Counted from the first letter of the stretch, positions 32,880 through 41,627 are shown. The stretch is 64,000 bases of DNA from Pseudonocardia sp. HH130630-07 (GCF_001698125.1 NZ_CP013854.1:2232001-2296000); one strand, 5' to 3'. The notes: generated by a model not told the origin, from the sequence alone. Translations and numbers: made by a program.

Positions 32880-34120
32880 CCCTCGGTGGCGGGCCGGGCC
32901 ACCAGCCGCCGGGAGCGGTCGGGCAGGCGGTCGACGATCCGCCCGATCCGCTCGGTCGTCCCCTGCAGCGGGGCGAGCGCGTCGGCGAGGACCCCGATCT
33001 GCCGGTCGAGGGCGTCGATCCGGGCGGCGACCGCCCGCAGGTCGGGGGCGACGTTGGTGAGCTGGTCCGCGGCCTGGGCGAGGTTCGCGTCCAGCGCCGC
33101 GAGCCGGGGCGCGGTGCTGCCGTCCTCGGTCGCGGGGTCGGTGACGGCGGCCGCGAGCCGGTGCACCGCGCCGTCCGTGCGGACCGCGGCGACCAGCACG
33201 GACAGGTCCTCGCGCAGGTCGGCGAGCTGCCGCAGCGGTTCGACGGCGCCGGCGAGCGTCGTGAGGTCCGTGCGGCTGCCGGCCAGTTCGGTCAGCGGGC
33301 CGACGGCCTCGGCCAGCCGGGTCAGCTCCGTCCGGGCCGACGCGAGCTCCCGCACGACGGGTACGGCCCCGGCCAGCTCACCGAGGTGCTCGCCGGCCGT
33401 GGCGAGATCCCGCAGGGCGCCGACCGCGCCGGCCAGTGCGTGCAGGTCCTCCCGCACCAGTGCGAGCTCGTGCAGGTCACCCCGGACGGCGGCCAGCTCG
33501 TGCAGATCCTCGCGGACCCGGGCCAGCTCGTGCAGATCCCCGCGCACCTGGGCCAGCTCGTGCAGATCCCCGCGGACCCCGGCCAGATGGTGCAGATCCT
33601 CGCTCACACCCGCCAGTACGTGCAGGTCCTCGCGGACCTGGGCCAGCTCGTGCAGGTCGCCCCGGACCGCGGCCAGCTCGTGCAGGTCGGCCCGGGCCCC
33701 GGCCAGCTCGCGCAGCGGTTCGACCGCACCGGCCAGCGTCCCGAGGTCCCGGCGGGCCGCGGCGAGCTCCGCCAGCGACCCGGCGGCCCCGGCCAGCTCC
33801 ACCACCGCGGCGGTGAGCCGGTCGATCCGTTCGACGGTCCCGGGGTCGTCCCACAGCGCGACGACCCGGCCGAGCACGTCGTCGAGCACCGGGGCGAGTC
33901 CGCGCAGGGTCGCGTCGACCCCGGCGATCCGGCCCGGCAGCGCGGCCAGCTCGGCCGCGACGCCCGGTGCCGACTCCACCGCGCGCGGCGCGTCGGCGAT
34001 CCATCCCGGCAGCCGGCGCCCGATCTGCACGGCCGCGCCGACCGTCCCGACGGCGGCACCGATCAGCGTCCCGGTCACCCCCGCCGGCGACCAGGGGGAC
34101 GGGACGGGCGGCTGGGCCAT
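32876..34120 (-). CDS. Decapeptide-repeat helical protein of unknown function
   Basis: A 414-residue protein. An N-terminal apolar Gly/Ala segment (GVTGTLIGAAVGTVGAAVQI, residues 14-33) may associate with membrane. Residues 101-300 are twenty gap-free repeats of exactly 10 residues, almost all ending LA. The nine central ones (141-230) follow consensus x-V-R-[GE]-D-L-H-E-L-A. Apolar residues at spacing 3-3-4 do not make a heptad coiled coil; an overwound or amphipathic rod is possible. The C-terminus is helical, then basic. ATG 34120 follows GGAGGAACCG. It is between deoC and the DsbA-family gene. I recognise no family. Confidence 0.8.
   Translation of the reverse strand: MAQPPVPSPWSPAGVTGTLIGAAVGTVGAAVQIGRRLPGWIADAPRAVESAPGVAAELAALPGRIAGVDATLRGLAPVLDDVLGRVVALWDDPGTVERIDRLTAAVVELAGAAGSLAELAAARRDLGTLAGAVEPLRELAGARADLHELAAVRGDLHELAQVREDLHVLAGVSEDLHHLAGVRGDLHELAQVRGDLHELARVREDLHELAAVRGDLHELALVREDLHALAGAVGALRDLATAGEHLGELAGAVPVVRELASARTELTRLAEAVGPLTELAGSRTDLTTLAGAVEPLRQLADLREDLSVLVAAVRTDGAVHRLAAAVTDPATEDGSTAPRLAALDANLAQAADQLTNVAPDLRAVAARIDALDRQIGVLADALAPLQGTTERIGRIVDRLPDRSRRLVARPATEG
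33431..33700 (-). repeat. Nine 30-bp coding tandem repeats
   Basis: The nine most similar decapeptide units are encoded by near-identical 30-bp DNA units, best seen as repeated AGCTCGTGCAGATCC or AGCTCGTGCAGGTC on the plus strand. The flanking units (33221-33430, 33701-33820) keep the 30-bp period but have diverged. Copy number could vary by slippage or recombination. Confidence 0.85.
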
Positions 34121-34183
34121 CGGTTCCTCCGGGGCAGGTCGGGCGGGACGGTCAGCTTCGCAGATCGGATCCGCCCGGGCCGC

Positions 34184-34894
34184 TCAGTAGGAGGTCTCGT
34201 CGGTGCGCGCGGCGACCGGGCCGCCGGCGTCGCGGGCCATCGCATCGTCCAGGATCGTCGCGCTGCCGCTGGTGCCGAACCGGGTCACGCCCGCGGCGTG
34301 GTGGGCGAGCACGGTGTCGAGGTCCCGGACCCCGCCGGAGGCCTTGACCTGCACCGGCGGGTGCACGGTGCCCCGCATCAGTGCGATGTGCCCGGGCGTC
34401 GCCCCGCCTCCGGCGAACCCGGTCGAGGTCTTCACGAACGCCGCGCCGGCCCGCTCGGCGGCCAGGCACCCGGCGACGATCTCGTCGTCGGACAGCAGCG
34501 CCGTCTCCAGGATGACCTTGACGACCTTCCCCCCGGCCGCCTCGACGACGGCCCGGACGTCGGCCTCGACGTCGTCGGTCAGACCGCTGCGCAGCCGCCC
34601 GATGTTGAGCACCATGTCCAGCTCGGCCGCGCCGTCGGCGAGCGCCTGCCCGGACTCGGCGACCTTGGCCTGCGTGCTGGTCGTGCCGTGCGGGAACCCG
34701 ATCACGGTCCCGACCGCGACGCCGGTCCCCCGCAGCCGGGCGACCGCGTGCGCGACATCGCTCGGGCGCACGCAGACGCTGAAGACGCGGTACCGGGCGG
34801 CGACGTCCAGCTGCTCGTCCACCTCGGCCCTGGTCAGTTCCGGGCGCAGGATCGCGTGGTCGATCATCGCGGCGATCTCGGCGGCGGTGGTCAC
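34184..34894 (-). CDS. deoC: Deoxyribose-phosphate aldolase
   Basis: A 236-residue class I aldolase. Key motifs are IDHAILRPELTRAEVD near the start, VGTVIGFPHGTTSTQAK, AAELDMVLNIGRL with the catalytic Asp, VKVILETALL and AAFVKTSTGFAGGGAT with the Schiff-base lysine (about residue 164). VKASGGVRD holds the second lysine. It cleaves 2-deoxyribose 5-phosphate to glyceraldehyde 3-phosphate and acetaldehyde. ATG 34894. It is first in the minus-strand operon with the decapeptide-repeat protein (63 bp) and DsbA-family gene. Confidence 0.95.
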   Translation of the reverse strand: MTTAAEIAAMIDHAILRPELTRAEVDEQLDVAARYRVFSVCVRPSDVAHAVARLRGTGVAVGTVIGFPHGTTSTQAKVAESGQALADGAAELDMVLNIGRLRSGLTDDVEADVRAVVEAAGGKVVKVILETALLSDDEIVAGCLAAERAGAAFVKTSTGFAGGGATPGHIALMRGTVHPPVQVKASGGVRDLDTVLAHHAAGVTRFGTSGSATILDDAMARDAGGPVAARTDETSY

Positions 34895-35023
34895 GACGGG
34901 CTCCTCTGCGGCGGGTACGGGGACGCCGAGGCTACGCGGCGTGAGCCGTCACCGAATGCGGTGACCGCCGGACACTGCAATGCTGATCGTCCGATCGAGC
35001 AGGAATGACCCGGAGGGACGGCG

Positions 35024-35503
35024 ATGGCGGACGACGAGAGGTCCCAGCCGGTACCCGAACCCGCGGAGACCCTCCGCAGCGATCCGGGTGGGCCCGCCCT
35101 GCGTTTCGAGCGGACCCGGCACCCGTCGGGGGCCATCGTGCTGCACGCGATCGGCGCGATCGACGACGAGACCTCCGCTGACCTGTGGATCGAGCTGGGG
35201 ATCTGGTCCGAGGAGAGTTCCGACCTGATCCTCGACCTCTCTCGCGTCGGTTTCCTCGGGACGGCGGGTCTGACGTCGTTGATGGAGGCCCGGGACGTGA
35301 TCGGGGCCGAGGGCAAGCGACTGCGCGTCGCGTGCGGCGACAGCCGACCGGCCCGCCGGGCGCTGCAGGTCACCGGCGCGATGGAGCTCGTCGAGGTCGT
35401 GGACCGGGTCCCCGGGGAACCGTCCTCGTCGCGGGACGTGCTGTTCGGGGTGCCCGCACCGGGCGTCCGGCTGGACGGGTCCCGCCGCACCGACGAGGAC
35501 TGA
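35024..35503 (+). CDS. STAS-domain anti-anti-sigma-factor-like protein
   Basis: A 159-residue protein with a STAS domain at about residues 25-125: VLHAIGAIDDETSADLW and the key loop LILDLSRVGFLGTAGLTSL. The phosphorylatable serine of SpoIIAA proteins in DSSG is replaced by threonine (GTAG), still a possible phosphosite. Such proteins release sigma factors from RsbW-type anti-sigma kinases; no partner is adjacent. A charged C-terminal tail of 30 residues is extra. ATG 35024 follows GGAGGGACGG. It converges with the GntR gene, 1 bp apart. Confidence 0.8.
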   Translation: MADDERSQPVPEPAETLRSDPGGPALRFERTRHPSGAIVLHAIGAIDDETSADLWIELGIWSEESSDLILDLSRVGFLGTAGLTSLMEARDVIGAEGKRLRVACGDSRPARRALQVTGAMELVEVVDRVPGEPSSSRDVLFGVPAPGVRLDGSRRTDED

Positions 35504-35504
35504 C

Positions 35505-36203
35505 TCAGCCGCCCACCGGTACCGAGCTCGGCCGGGTCGCCTCCGGGCCGGCCACCCCGCCCAGCGCCCCGGCGAGGAGTTCGCGGGCCCTGGCCAGGTG
35601 CTCGTCCAGCAGCTGCGCGGCGCCGTCGCCGTCACCGGCCTCGACGAGTTCCACGATCCGCTCGTGCTCGGCGACGACGAGTTCCGGGCTGAGCAGCTGC
35701 CTCCCCTGCACCTGGGCCATGCAGAGCGTCACCTCCGACGCCAGCGACCGGTACATCCGGCTGGTGCGGACGGTGCCGGCGGCGTCGACCAGCGCGGTGT
35801 GGAACCGCATGTCCGGGTCGACGATGTCGAAGCTGGAGCCGTCCCAGCGGCGGCGGATCTCGGCATTCGCGGCGCGGGCCGCCTCGGGGACCGGGGTGCC
35901 GGAGCGCGCCAGCCGGCGCAGGACCTCGGCCTCCAGGAACGCGCGGGACAGGTAGATGTCGCGGACGTCGTCCGGGCCGAGCCGGACCACCCGGGCCGTC
36001 TTGTGCGTGGTGCGCTCCAGCAGCGACTCGGCGACCAGGCGCTCGATCGCCGCCTTCGCCGTGGCGCGCGCGACCTCGTACCGCCCGGCGACCTCGGCCT
36101 CGGTCAGCGCGGCGCCGGGGCCGAGCTCTCCGGTCAGCACGCTGCGCCGCAGATCCTCGGCGATCGCGTCGACGACCGACTGCACCGTCACCCCCACCAC
36201 CAC
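35505..36203 (-). CDS. GntR-family (FadR/FCD subfamily) transcriptional regulator
   Basis: About 232 residues. The winged helix-turn-helix (VVDAIAEDLRRSVLTGELGP, then TEAEVAGRYEVARATAKAAI) precedes an all-helical FCD domain, whose metal-binding residues include RFHTALVDAAG and the late VAEHERIVELVEAGD. Several clustered GTG codons (36185-36203) could start it; 36203 is used here. It is divergent from the D-lactate dehydrogenase-like gene, so it probably controls that gene in response to lactate or another 2-hydroxy acid. Confidence 0.85.
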   Translation of the reverse strand: MVVGVTVQSVVDAIAEDLRRSVLTGELGPGAALTEAEVAGRYEVARATAKAAIERLVAESLLERTTHKTARVVRLGPDDVRDIYLSRAFLEAEVLRRLARSGTPVPEAARAANAEIRRRWDGSSFDIVDPDMRFHTALVDAAGTVRTSRMYRSLASEVTLCMAQVQGRQLLSPELVVAEHERIVELVEAGDGDGAAQLLDEHLARARELLAGALGGVAGPEATRPSSVPVGG

Positions 36204-36248
36204 GGGACGGACCCTACCCGTACCGGCCCACTTGTCGACCCAGACGAC

Positions 36249-36259
36249 TTGCTGAACAA
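36249..36259. promoter_or_regulatory. Candidate GntR/LldR-type operator
   Basis: TTGCTGAACAA (reverse TTGTTCAGCAA) matches the FCD-regulator pattern TNGTNNNACNA described for actinobacterial LldR at all but one fixed base. It is 31 bp upstream of the D-lactate dehydrogenase-like start and within the divergent region with the GntR gene. Confidence 0.45.
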
Positions 36260-36289
36260 TGTCCGGCACCGCTCGACGAGGAGGCACCG

Positions 36290-39106
36290 GTGCCCCACCA
36301 CGCACTGCTCGGCGCCCTGCACGACTGCGTGTCCGACCCCGGCCAGGTCCGGGCCGGGGATCTCGCCCGGCACGCCGTGGCCCCGGACGCGTCGCACTTC
36401 CACCTGGTCCCGCAGGCCGTCGTCGCACCGGGTGGTGCGTCGGAGGTCGGCCGGCTGCTGGCGCTCGCCCGGCGCAGCGGCGTGCCGCTCACGTTCCGGT
36501 CCGGCGGGACCAGCCTGTCCGGCCAGGGGGTCACCGACCAGCTGCTCGTCGACACCCGACGGCACTTCCGCGAGATCGAGATCCTCGACGACGGCCTGCG
36601 GGTACGGGTGCAGCCGGGCGTCACCGTCCGCGGTCTCAACGCCCGGCTGGCCCGGTACGGGCGGCGGTTCGGCCCGGACCCGGCGAGCGAGGCGGCCTGC
36701 ACCGTCGGCGGAGTCCTGGCGAACAACGCGAGCGGCATGGCCTGCGGGACGGTCGAGAACAGCTACCGGACGCTGGAGTCGGTCGTCGCGGTGCTGCCGT
36801 CCGGCACGGTGCTCGACACCGCCGACACCGACGCCGACGAGCGGCTGCGCCTGCTCGAACCTGAGCTGTACGCGGGGCTGCTCGGCCTGCGCGAGCGGGT
36901 CCTCGCCGATCCGGCGTCGGTCGCGACGATCGAGCGGCAGTTCGCCATGAAGAACACCATGGGCTACGGGCTCAACGCCCTCCTCGACCACGACACCCCG
37001 GCCGCGATCCTCACCCACCTGCTGGTCGGCAGCGAGGGGACGCTGGCGTTCGTCGCGTCGGCGACCTTCCGCACGGTCCCGCTGCGCACCCGGATCTCCT
37101 CGGCGCTGCTCGTGTTCGACGACCTGTTCGCCGCCAGCGCGGCGCTGCCGGAGCTGGTGGCCACCGGCGCGGCGACGCTCGAGCTGATGGACGCGACGTC
37201 GTTGCGGGTCGGCCAGTCCTTCGCCGACTGCCCGCCCGAGGTCGCCCGGATCGCGGTCCGGGAGCAGGCGGCGCTGCTGGTGGAGTACCAGGCGCTGGCC
37301 GACGACGAGCTGAACGAGCAGGTCGCGGCGGCCGAGCGGACCCTCGCCGGTCTCGCCACCGCCGAACCGGCCCGGCTGAGCACCGATCCCGCGGTGCGCG
37401 CGCCGCTGTGGAAGCTGCGCAAGGGGCTGTACTCCTCGGTCGCCGGGGCGCGGCCGCAGGGCAGCACGGCGTTGCTGGAGGACGTCGTCGTCCCGGTCCC
37501 GGCGCTGGCCGGGACCTGTCGCGAGCTGGCGGTGCTGTTCGACCGCTACGCCTACCGCGACAGCGTCGTGTTCGGGCACGCGAAGGACGGCAACATCCAC
37601 TTCATGCTGACCGACCGGTTCGAGACCGACGAGCAGCTCGGCCGGTACCGGGACTTCACCGAGGACATGGTCGATCTCGTCCTGGGCCACGGCGGGTCGC
37701 TGAAGGCGGAGCACGGGACCGGCCGGGTGATGGCGCCGTACGTCCGCCGCCAGTACGGCGACGAGCTGTACGACGTCATGCGCGAGGTCAAGCGGCTGTT
37801 CGACCCGCTCGGGGTGCTCAACCCGGGGGTCGTGCTCAGCGACGACCCGAACCTGCACCTGGAGCACATCAAGCTGTCCCCGGTCGTCGAGCCGGAGGTC
37901 GACCGGTGCACGTCCTGCGGGTTCTGCGAGCCGGTCTGCCCGAGCCGGGACCTCACCCTGACGCCACGGCAGCGGATCTCGGCCCGGCGCGCGATCCGCT
38001 CGGCCGAGCTGGCCGGGGACACCGGCCTCGCCGAGCGGCTGACCGCCGAGCAGGACTACGAGTCGGTGCAGACCTGCGCCGTCGACGGCATGTGCCAGAC
38101 CGCCTGCCCGGTCCTGATCAACACCGGTGACCTGGTGAGGACGCTGCGCCGCGCGGACCGGTCCCGGGCCGACGCCACGGCCTGGACGTCCGCGGCCCGG
38201 CACTGGTCCACCGCCACCCGGGGCGGTTCCGCCGCGCTCAGCGCGCTGGCGAAGGCCCCCGGTCCGGCCCGCTCCGGGGTGACGGCGGCCAACCGCGCGG
38301 CCCGGCGGGTGGCCGGGTCCGACCGGGTCCCGCTCTGGTCCGGTGAGCTGCCCGGCGGCGGCCCGCGCCGGCAACGCCCGCGCCCGGACGCCGCGCCCGC
38401 CGCGGTGTACCTCCCGGCCTGCGTCAACACCCTGTTCGGCCCGGCCGGCGACGGCCCGGGGGTGCAGGCGAGCGTGGAGTCGCTGTGCGCCGCGGCCGGG
38501 ATCACGCTGCTCGTCCCGTCCGGGATCGATGCGCTGTGCTGCGGAACGCCGTGGTCGTCCAAGGGGGTGCCCGGCGGCTACGACGCGATGCGGGACCGGG
38601 TCGTCCCGGCGGTGCTGGCCGCCACCCGGGACGGCGAGCTGCCGGTCCTGAGCGACGCGTCGTCGTGCACCGAGGGTTTCCACACGATGCTCGGCGAGCG
38701 GGGCGTGCGGGTGGTGGACGCGATGCGGTTTGTCGTCGACGAGGTGCTGCCCCGGCTCGGCGAGCATCCGACGGTGCCGTCGGTGTCGGTGCACCCGACC
38801 TGCTCGTCGGCCCGGCTGCAGCTCGACCCGGCCCTGCTCGCGCTGGCCGCCGAGGTGACCGGAGACGGCGGTGACGTGCACGTCCCCGACGCCTGGGGCT
38901 GCTGTGCCTTCGCCGGGGACCGCGGGATGCTGCACCCGGAACTGACCGCGTCGGCGACCGCGGACGAGGCCGCCGAGGTGTGCGAACGGGGGTCCGCGGC
39001 GCACGTGTCCTGCAACCGGACCTGTGAGCTGGGGATGACCCGCGCGACCGGGGAGCCCTACGAGCACGTCCTGGAGCTACTGGCCCGCCTCGTCAGCGCG
39101 ACCTGA
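36290..39106 (+). CDS. FAD- and Fe-S-containing D-2-hydroxyacid (D-lactate) dehydrogenase
   Basis: A 938-residue fused flavoprotein and iron-sulfur oxidoreductase. Domains in order: FAD_binding_4 (FRSGGTSLSGQGVTDQLL near residue 65, CTVGGVLANNASGMACG near 140), FAD-linked oxidase C (VFGHAKDGNIHFML near 427), a 4Fe-4S pair (CTSCGFCEPVCP near 539 and CAVDGMCQTACP near 596), and a C-terminal CCG domain (CCGTPWSSKG near 750, WGCCAFAGDRGMLHPEL near 870). This is the GlcD-GlcF-like fusion type known for D-lactate dehydrogenases, passing electrons to the respiratory chain. GTG 36290 follows GAGGAGGCACC. It is divergent from the GntR gene. Confidence 0.92.
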   Translation: MPHHALLGALHDCVSDPGQVRAGDLARHAVAPDASHFHLVPQAVVAPGGASEVGRLLALARRSGVPLTFRSGGTSLSGQGVTDQLLVDTRRHFREIEILDDGLRVRVQPGVTVRGLNARLARYGRRFGPDPASEAACTVGGVLANNASGMACGTVENSYRTLESVVAVLPSGTVLDTADTDADERLRLLEPELYAGLLGLRERVLADPASVATIERQFAMKNTMGYGLNALLDHDTPAAILTHLLVGSEGTLAFVASATFRTVPLRTRISSALLVFDDLFAASAALPELVATGAATLELMDATSLRVGQSFADCPPEVARIAVREQAALLVEYQALADDELNEQVAAAERTLAGLATAEPARLSTDPAVRAPLWKLRKGLYSSVAGARPQGSTALLEDVVVPVPALAGTCRELAVLFDRYAYRDSVVFGHAKDGNIHFMLTDRFETDEQLGRYRDFTEDMVDLVLGHGGSLKAEHGTGRVMAPYVRRQYGDELYDVMREVKRLFDPLGVLNPGVVLSDDPNLHLEHIKLSPVVEPEVDRCTSCGFCEPVCPSRDLTLTPRQRISARRAIRSAELAGDTGLAERLTAEQDYESVQTCAVDGMCQTACPVLINTGDLVRTLRRADRSRADATAWTSAARHWSTATRGGSAALSALAKAPGPARSGVTAANRAARRVAGSDRVPLWSGELPGGGPRRQRPRPDAAPAAVYLPACVNTLFGPAGDGPGVQASVESLCAAAGITLLVPSGIDALCCGTPWSSKGVPGGYDAMRDRVVPAVLAATRDGELPVLSDASSCTEGFHTMLGERGVRVVDAMRFVVDEVLPRLGEHPTVPSVSVHPTCSSARLQLDPALLALAAEVTGDGGDVHVPDAWGCCAFAGDRGMLHPELTASATADEAAEVCERGSAAHVSCNRTCELGMTRATGEPYEHVLELLARLVSAT

Positions 39107-39136
39107 CTCCTTCGGCTCTCCCCTCCTCCTTGTCGT

Positions 39137-39183
39137 ACTCATGGAGCTTCGGCCTCGTCTCACGAGGCTGAAGCTCCATGAGT
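39137..39183. repeat. 47-bp inverted repeat, copy 2 (probable bidirectional terminator)
   Basis: It has the same outer arms as the copy at 4141-4187. Here the arms are 22 bp with one G-U-type mismatch, and the loop is CTC. It lies between the convergent D-lactate dehydrogenase and ECF42 genes, as copy 1 lies between convergent genes. Confidence 0.75.
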
Positions 39184-39211
39184 GGGGCGGGGGCGGGGTG
39201 CGCGTCCTGCG

Positions 39212-40351
39212 TCACCGGGCGTTGAGCCGGGCCGCCTGCCGCACCAGGTGATCCCGCTCCGGGGCGTTCGACGCCCGGGCCGCGGCCTCGGCGTAGAGCC
39301 GGGCCGCCGTCGCCGGATCGCCGTCCTGTTCGTGCAGGTAGGCGGCCACCGCGGTGTAGCGCGGCAGCGTGTCGGCCAGCTCGGCCAGCGCGGCCAGGCC
39401 GGCCCGCGGCCCGTCGGCCTCCCCCACGGCGACCGCCCGGTTGAGCCGGACGACCGGGCTCCCGGTCAGGCCGACCAGCTCGTCGTACCACTCGACGATC
39501 TGCACCCAGTCGGTCTCCGCGGCGGTACGGGCGTCCGCGTGCAGCGCGGCGACGGCGGCCTGCGCCTGGAACTCCCCCAGCCGGTCCCGGGCCAGCGCCG
39601 CCTGCAGGATCGTGACGCCCTCGGCGATCGCACCGGTGTCCCACAGCGTCCGGTCCTGCTCGGCGAGCGGTACCAGCGTGCCGTCCGCCGTGCGCCGGGC
39701 CGGTCGGCGCGCGTGGTGCAGCAGCATCAGCGCGAGCAGTCCGCCGACCTCCGGATGGTCGACGACGGCGGCGAGCCGGCGGGTGAGCCGGACGGCCTCC
39801 GCCGACAGGTCGACGTCACCCGAGTAGCCCTCGTTGAAGACCAGGTACAGCACCCGCAGCACGGTGGCGACGTCGCCGGGCCGGTCGAACCGCACGTCGG
39901 CGACGGTGCGCTTGGCCCGGCTGATCCGCTGCGCCATCGTCGGCTCCGGCACCAGGTACGCCTCGGCGATCTGACGGGTGGTCAGGCCGCCGACCGCGCG
40001 GAGCGTCAGCGCGACCGCCGACGACGGTGTCAACGACGGGTGCGCACACAGGAAGAACAGCTCCAGCGTGTCGTCCTCGCCCGCCGCCGGGCCCGGCTCC
40101 GGTTCGGCGTCGACCAGCTCCTCGCGCCGGCGCCGGGACGTCTCGGACCGGTTCGCGTCGAGGAACCGGCGCCAGGCGACCGTGACGAGCCAGCCCTTCG
40201 GGTCCCGCGGCGGGTCGTCGGGCCAGGTGCGGACCGCCTCGACGACCGCGTCCTGGACCGCGTCCTCGGCCGCCGCGAAGCCCGCTCCGCGACGGCCGAG
40301 GATCCCGAGCACCTCCGGGACGAGCCCCCGGAGCAATGACTCGTCGATCAC
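39212..40351 (-). CDS. ECF42-type RNA polymerase sigma factor with C-terminal TPR-like extension
   Basis: A 379-residue protein. The sigma-70 region 2 (AAAEDAVQDAVVEAVRTWPD, WLVTVAWRRFLDANRSE) and region 4 (LTLRAVGGLTTRQIAEAYLV, with PEPTMAQRISRAKRTV) fill residues 1-170. A long helical C-terminal domain (LYLVFNEGYSG near 192, LNRAVAVGEADGPRAGLAAL near 310) is the ECF42 hallmark and takes the place of an anti-sigma factor. GTG 40351 lies 6 bp after the DGPF-protein stop, the typical ECF42 pairing. It is probably autoregulated from the promoter at 40817-40843. Confidence 0.92.
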   Translation of the reverse strand: MIDESLLRGLVPEVLGILGRRGAGFAAAEDAVQDAVVEAVRTWPDDPPRDPKGWLVTVAWRRFLDANRSETSRRRREELVDAEPEPGPAAGEDDTLELFFLCAHPSLTPSSAVALTLRAVGGLTTRQIAEAYLVPEPTMAQRISRAKRTVADVRFDRPGDVATVLRVLYLVFNEGYSGDVDLSAEAVRLTRRLAAVVDHPEVGGLLALMLLHHARRPARRTADGTLVPLAEQDRTLWDTGAIAEGVTILQAALARDRLGEFQAQAAVAALHADARTAAETDWVQIVEWYDELVGLTGSPVVRLNRAVAVGEADGPRAGLAALAELADTLPRYTAVAAYLHEQDGDPATAARLYAEAAARASNAPERDHLVRQAARLNAR

Positions 40352-40357
40352 GGACGG

Positions 40358-40765
40358 TCAGTCCGTCACCGCGGGCGGCGCGGTCAGGAACGGCCGCAGC
40401 TCCAGCCACTCGTGGATCGGCTTCCCACCGGCCCCGGGCGCCGCCGACAGCTCCCCGGCCAGCTCGACCGCGCGGTCGTAGTCGTCCACGTCGATGATCA
40501 TCCAGCCGGCGATGAGGTCCTTGGTCTCGGCGAACGGGCCGTCGGTGACCGGCGGGCGTCCCTCGCCGTCGTAGCGGACGAACGTGCCGTCGGGCGAGAG
40601 CGCCTGGCCGTCGACGAACTCGCCGGTCCCCCGCAGCTTCTCGGCGAAGTCCTCCATGTACTGCACGTGGGCCGTGACCTCGTCCGGTGCCCAGTGGGCC
40701 ATCGGGACGTCGTTCACCGCTGCCGGGGCGCCGCGGTAGTGCTTGAGCAGCAGGTACTTGGCCAT
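40358..40765 (-). CDS. DGPF/YCII-related domain protein paired with ECF42
   Basis: A 135-residue ferredoxin-like-fold protein: MAKYLLLKHYRGAP at the start, LSPDGTFVRYDGEGRPPVTD, the diagnostic DGPF motif (TDGPFAETKDLIAGWMIID, residues about 77-95) and a late PIHEWLELRPFL. ATG 40765 follows GAGGAGACCACG. DGPF proteins are the usual targets and neighbours of ECF42 sigma factors; their biochemical role is unknown. Confidence 0.9.
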   Translation of the reverse strand: MAKYLLLKHYRGAPAAVNDVPMAHWAPDEVTAHVQYMEDFAEKLRGTGEFVDGQALSPDGTFVRYDGEGRPPVTDGPFAETKDLIAGWMIIDVDDYDRAVELAGELSAAPGAGGKPIHEWLELRPFLTAPPAVTD

Positions 40766-40816
40766 CGTGGTCTCCTCGCCTGTGGTGCGACCCATTCTGG
40801 TCGCTCGCACACCGGG

Positions 40817-40843
40817 GACGGAGCCGCGCGCCGCTTCTCGACA
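40817..40843 (-). promoter_or_regulatory. ECF42-type promoter
   Basis: On the minus strand, TGTCGA (40843-40838) and CGTC (40820-40817) are separated by 17 bp, about 50 bp upstream of the DGPF-protein start. This matches the ECF42 promoter pattern reported in actinobacteria (TGTCGA -35 with a CGA/TC -10), indicating autoregulation of the pair. Confidence 0.7.
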
Positions 40844-40873
40844 CGGCCGCCGGATATTTCTTCCGACGGATTC

Positions 40874-41491
40874 TCAGCCCACGAGCATCGGCGGCACGAT
40901 GTAGATCAGCTCGAAGGCCTCGTAGACCGCGCCGACCACGAACAGGGCCAGCGCGGGCAGGCTGATCCAGCCCACCTGCCGGAGCCCGCGCAGGTACCCA
41001 CGGCGACGGGTGTCGGCCCCGACCGACTGCGGCCGCAGCCACGCCCTCCCGAGCAGGTACGCGGCGAACATGACCAGGACGTAGGCCTGGAACTCGATCA
41101 GGATCGTCAGCGAGTGCGGGATCAGGGTCGTCATCAGCACGTCGTTGACCGGGGCGAGTGCGATCCCCAGCCCGTACGCCTTGTAGCCGGCGAGCGCGAT
41201 CCCGAGGAACGGCACGACCAGCGACGGCAGCAGGATCATCGGCAGCGCGACCGTGCCGACGTTGACCGCGAAGATCGTCGCGGCGAACAGCCAGACGTTG
41301 CTGAGCAGCGACATCACCAGGTCCGTCGTGCCGTCCGCGTTCAGGGTGGCCTCGTTCGCGGCGGTCAGGTGCGGGAACGCCAGGCCCACCCCCATGCCGA
41401 CGAGGGCGACGCCGTACATGACCGCGTTCATGACGAGGTAGGCGCCGAGGTTCGCGCGGACGAGCTGGAGGGTCGGGCGGAGCAGTCGCAT
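40874..41491 (-). CDS. SpoIIM/DUF95-like integral membrane protein
   Basis: A 205-residue protein with about five membrane helices (LVMNAVMYGVALVGMGVGLA, VWLFAATIFAVNVGTVALPM, VLVMFAAYLLGR, WISLPALALFVVGAVYEAF). The PHSLTILIEFQAYVLVMF segment resembles the PHGxxE motif of the stage II sporulation protein M family, which in most bacteria is not tied to sporulation. Function is unknown. ATG 41491. It stands between the DGPF promoter region and the divergent ketopantoate-reductase-like gene. Confidence 0.65.
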   Translation of the reverse strand: MRLLRPTLQLVRANLGAYLVMNAVMYGVALVGMGVGLAFPHLTAANEATLNADGTTDLVMSLLSNVWLFAATIFAVNVGTVALPMILLPSLVVPFLGIALAGYKAYGLGIALAPVNDVLMTTLIPHSLTILIEFQAYVLVMFAAYLLGRAWLRPQSVGADTRRRGYLRGLRQVGWISLPALALFVVGAVYEAFELIYIVPPMLVG

Positions 41492-41627
41492 GGGGTCATC
41501 CCGGTGGTCGGATCAGCGGTACCTACCGGACGGTAGGGAGTCCGCCCGGCTGTCGTGATCGGCCGGTCGAACCGGCTTTCCCGACCGAAGTCGGACGCCG
41601 GGACCTCGTGCGGCGGAGTCTCTCTCG

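Noticed and set aside
33431..33700. 30-bp repeats as a CRISPR array
   Set aside because: The repeats are contiguous without spacers, in frame, and encode the decapeptide units.
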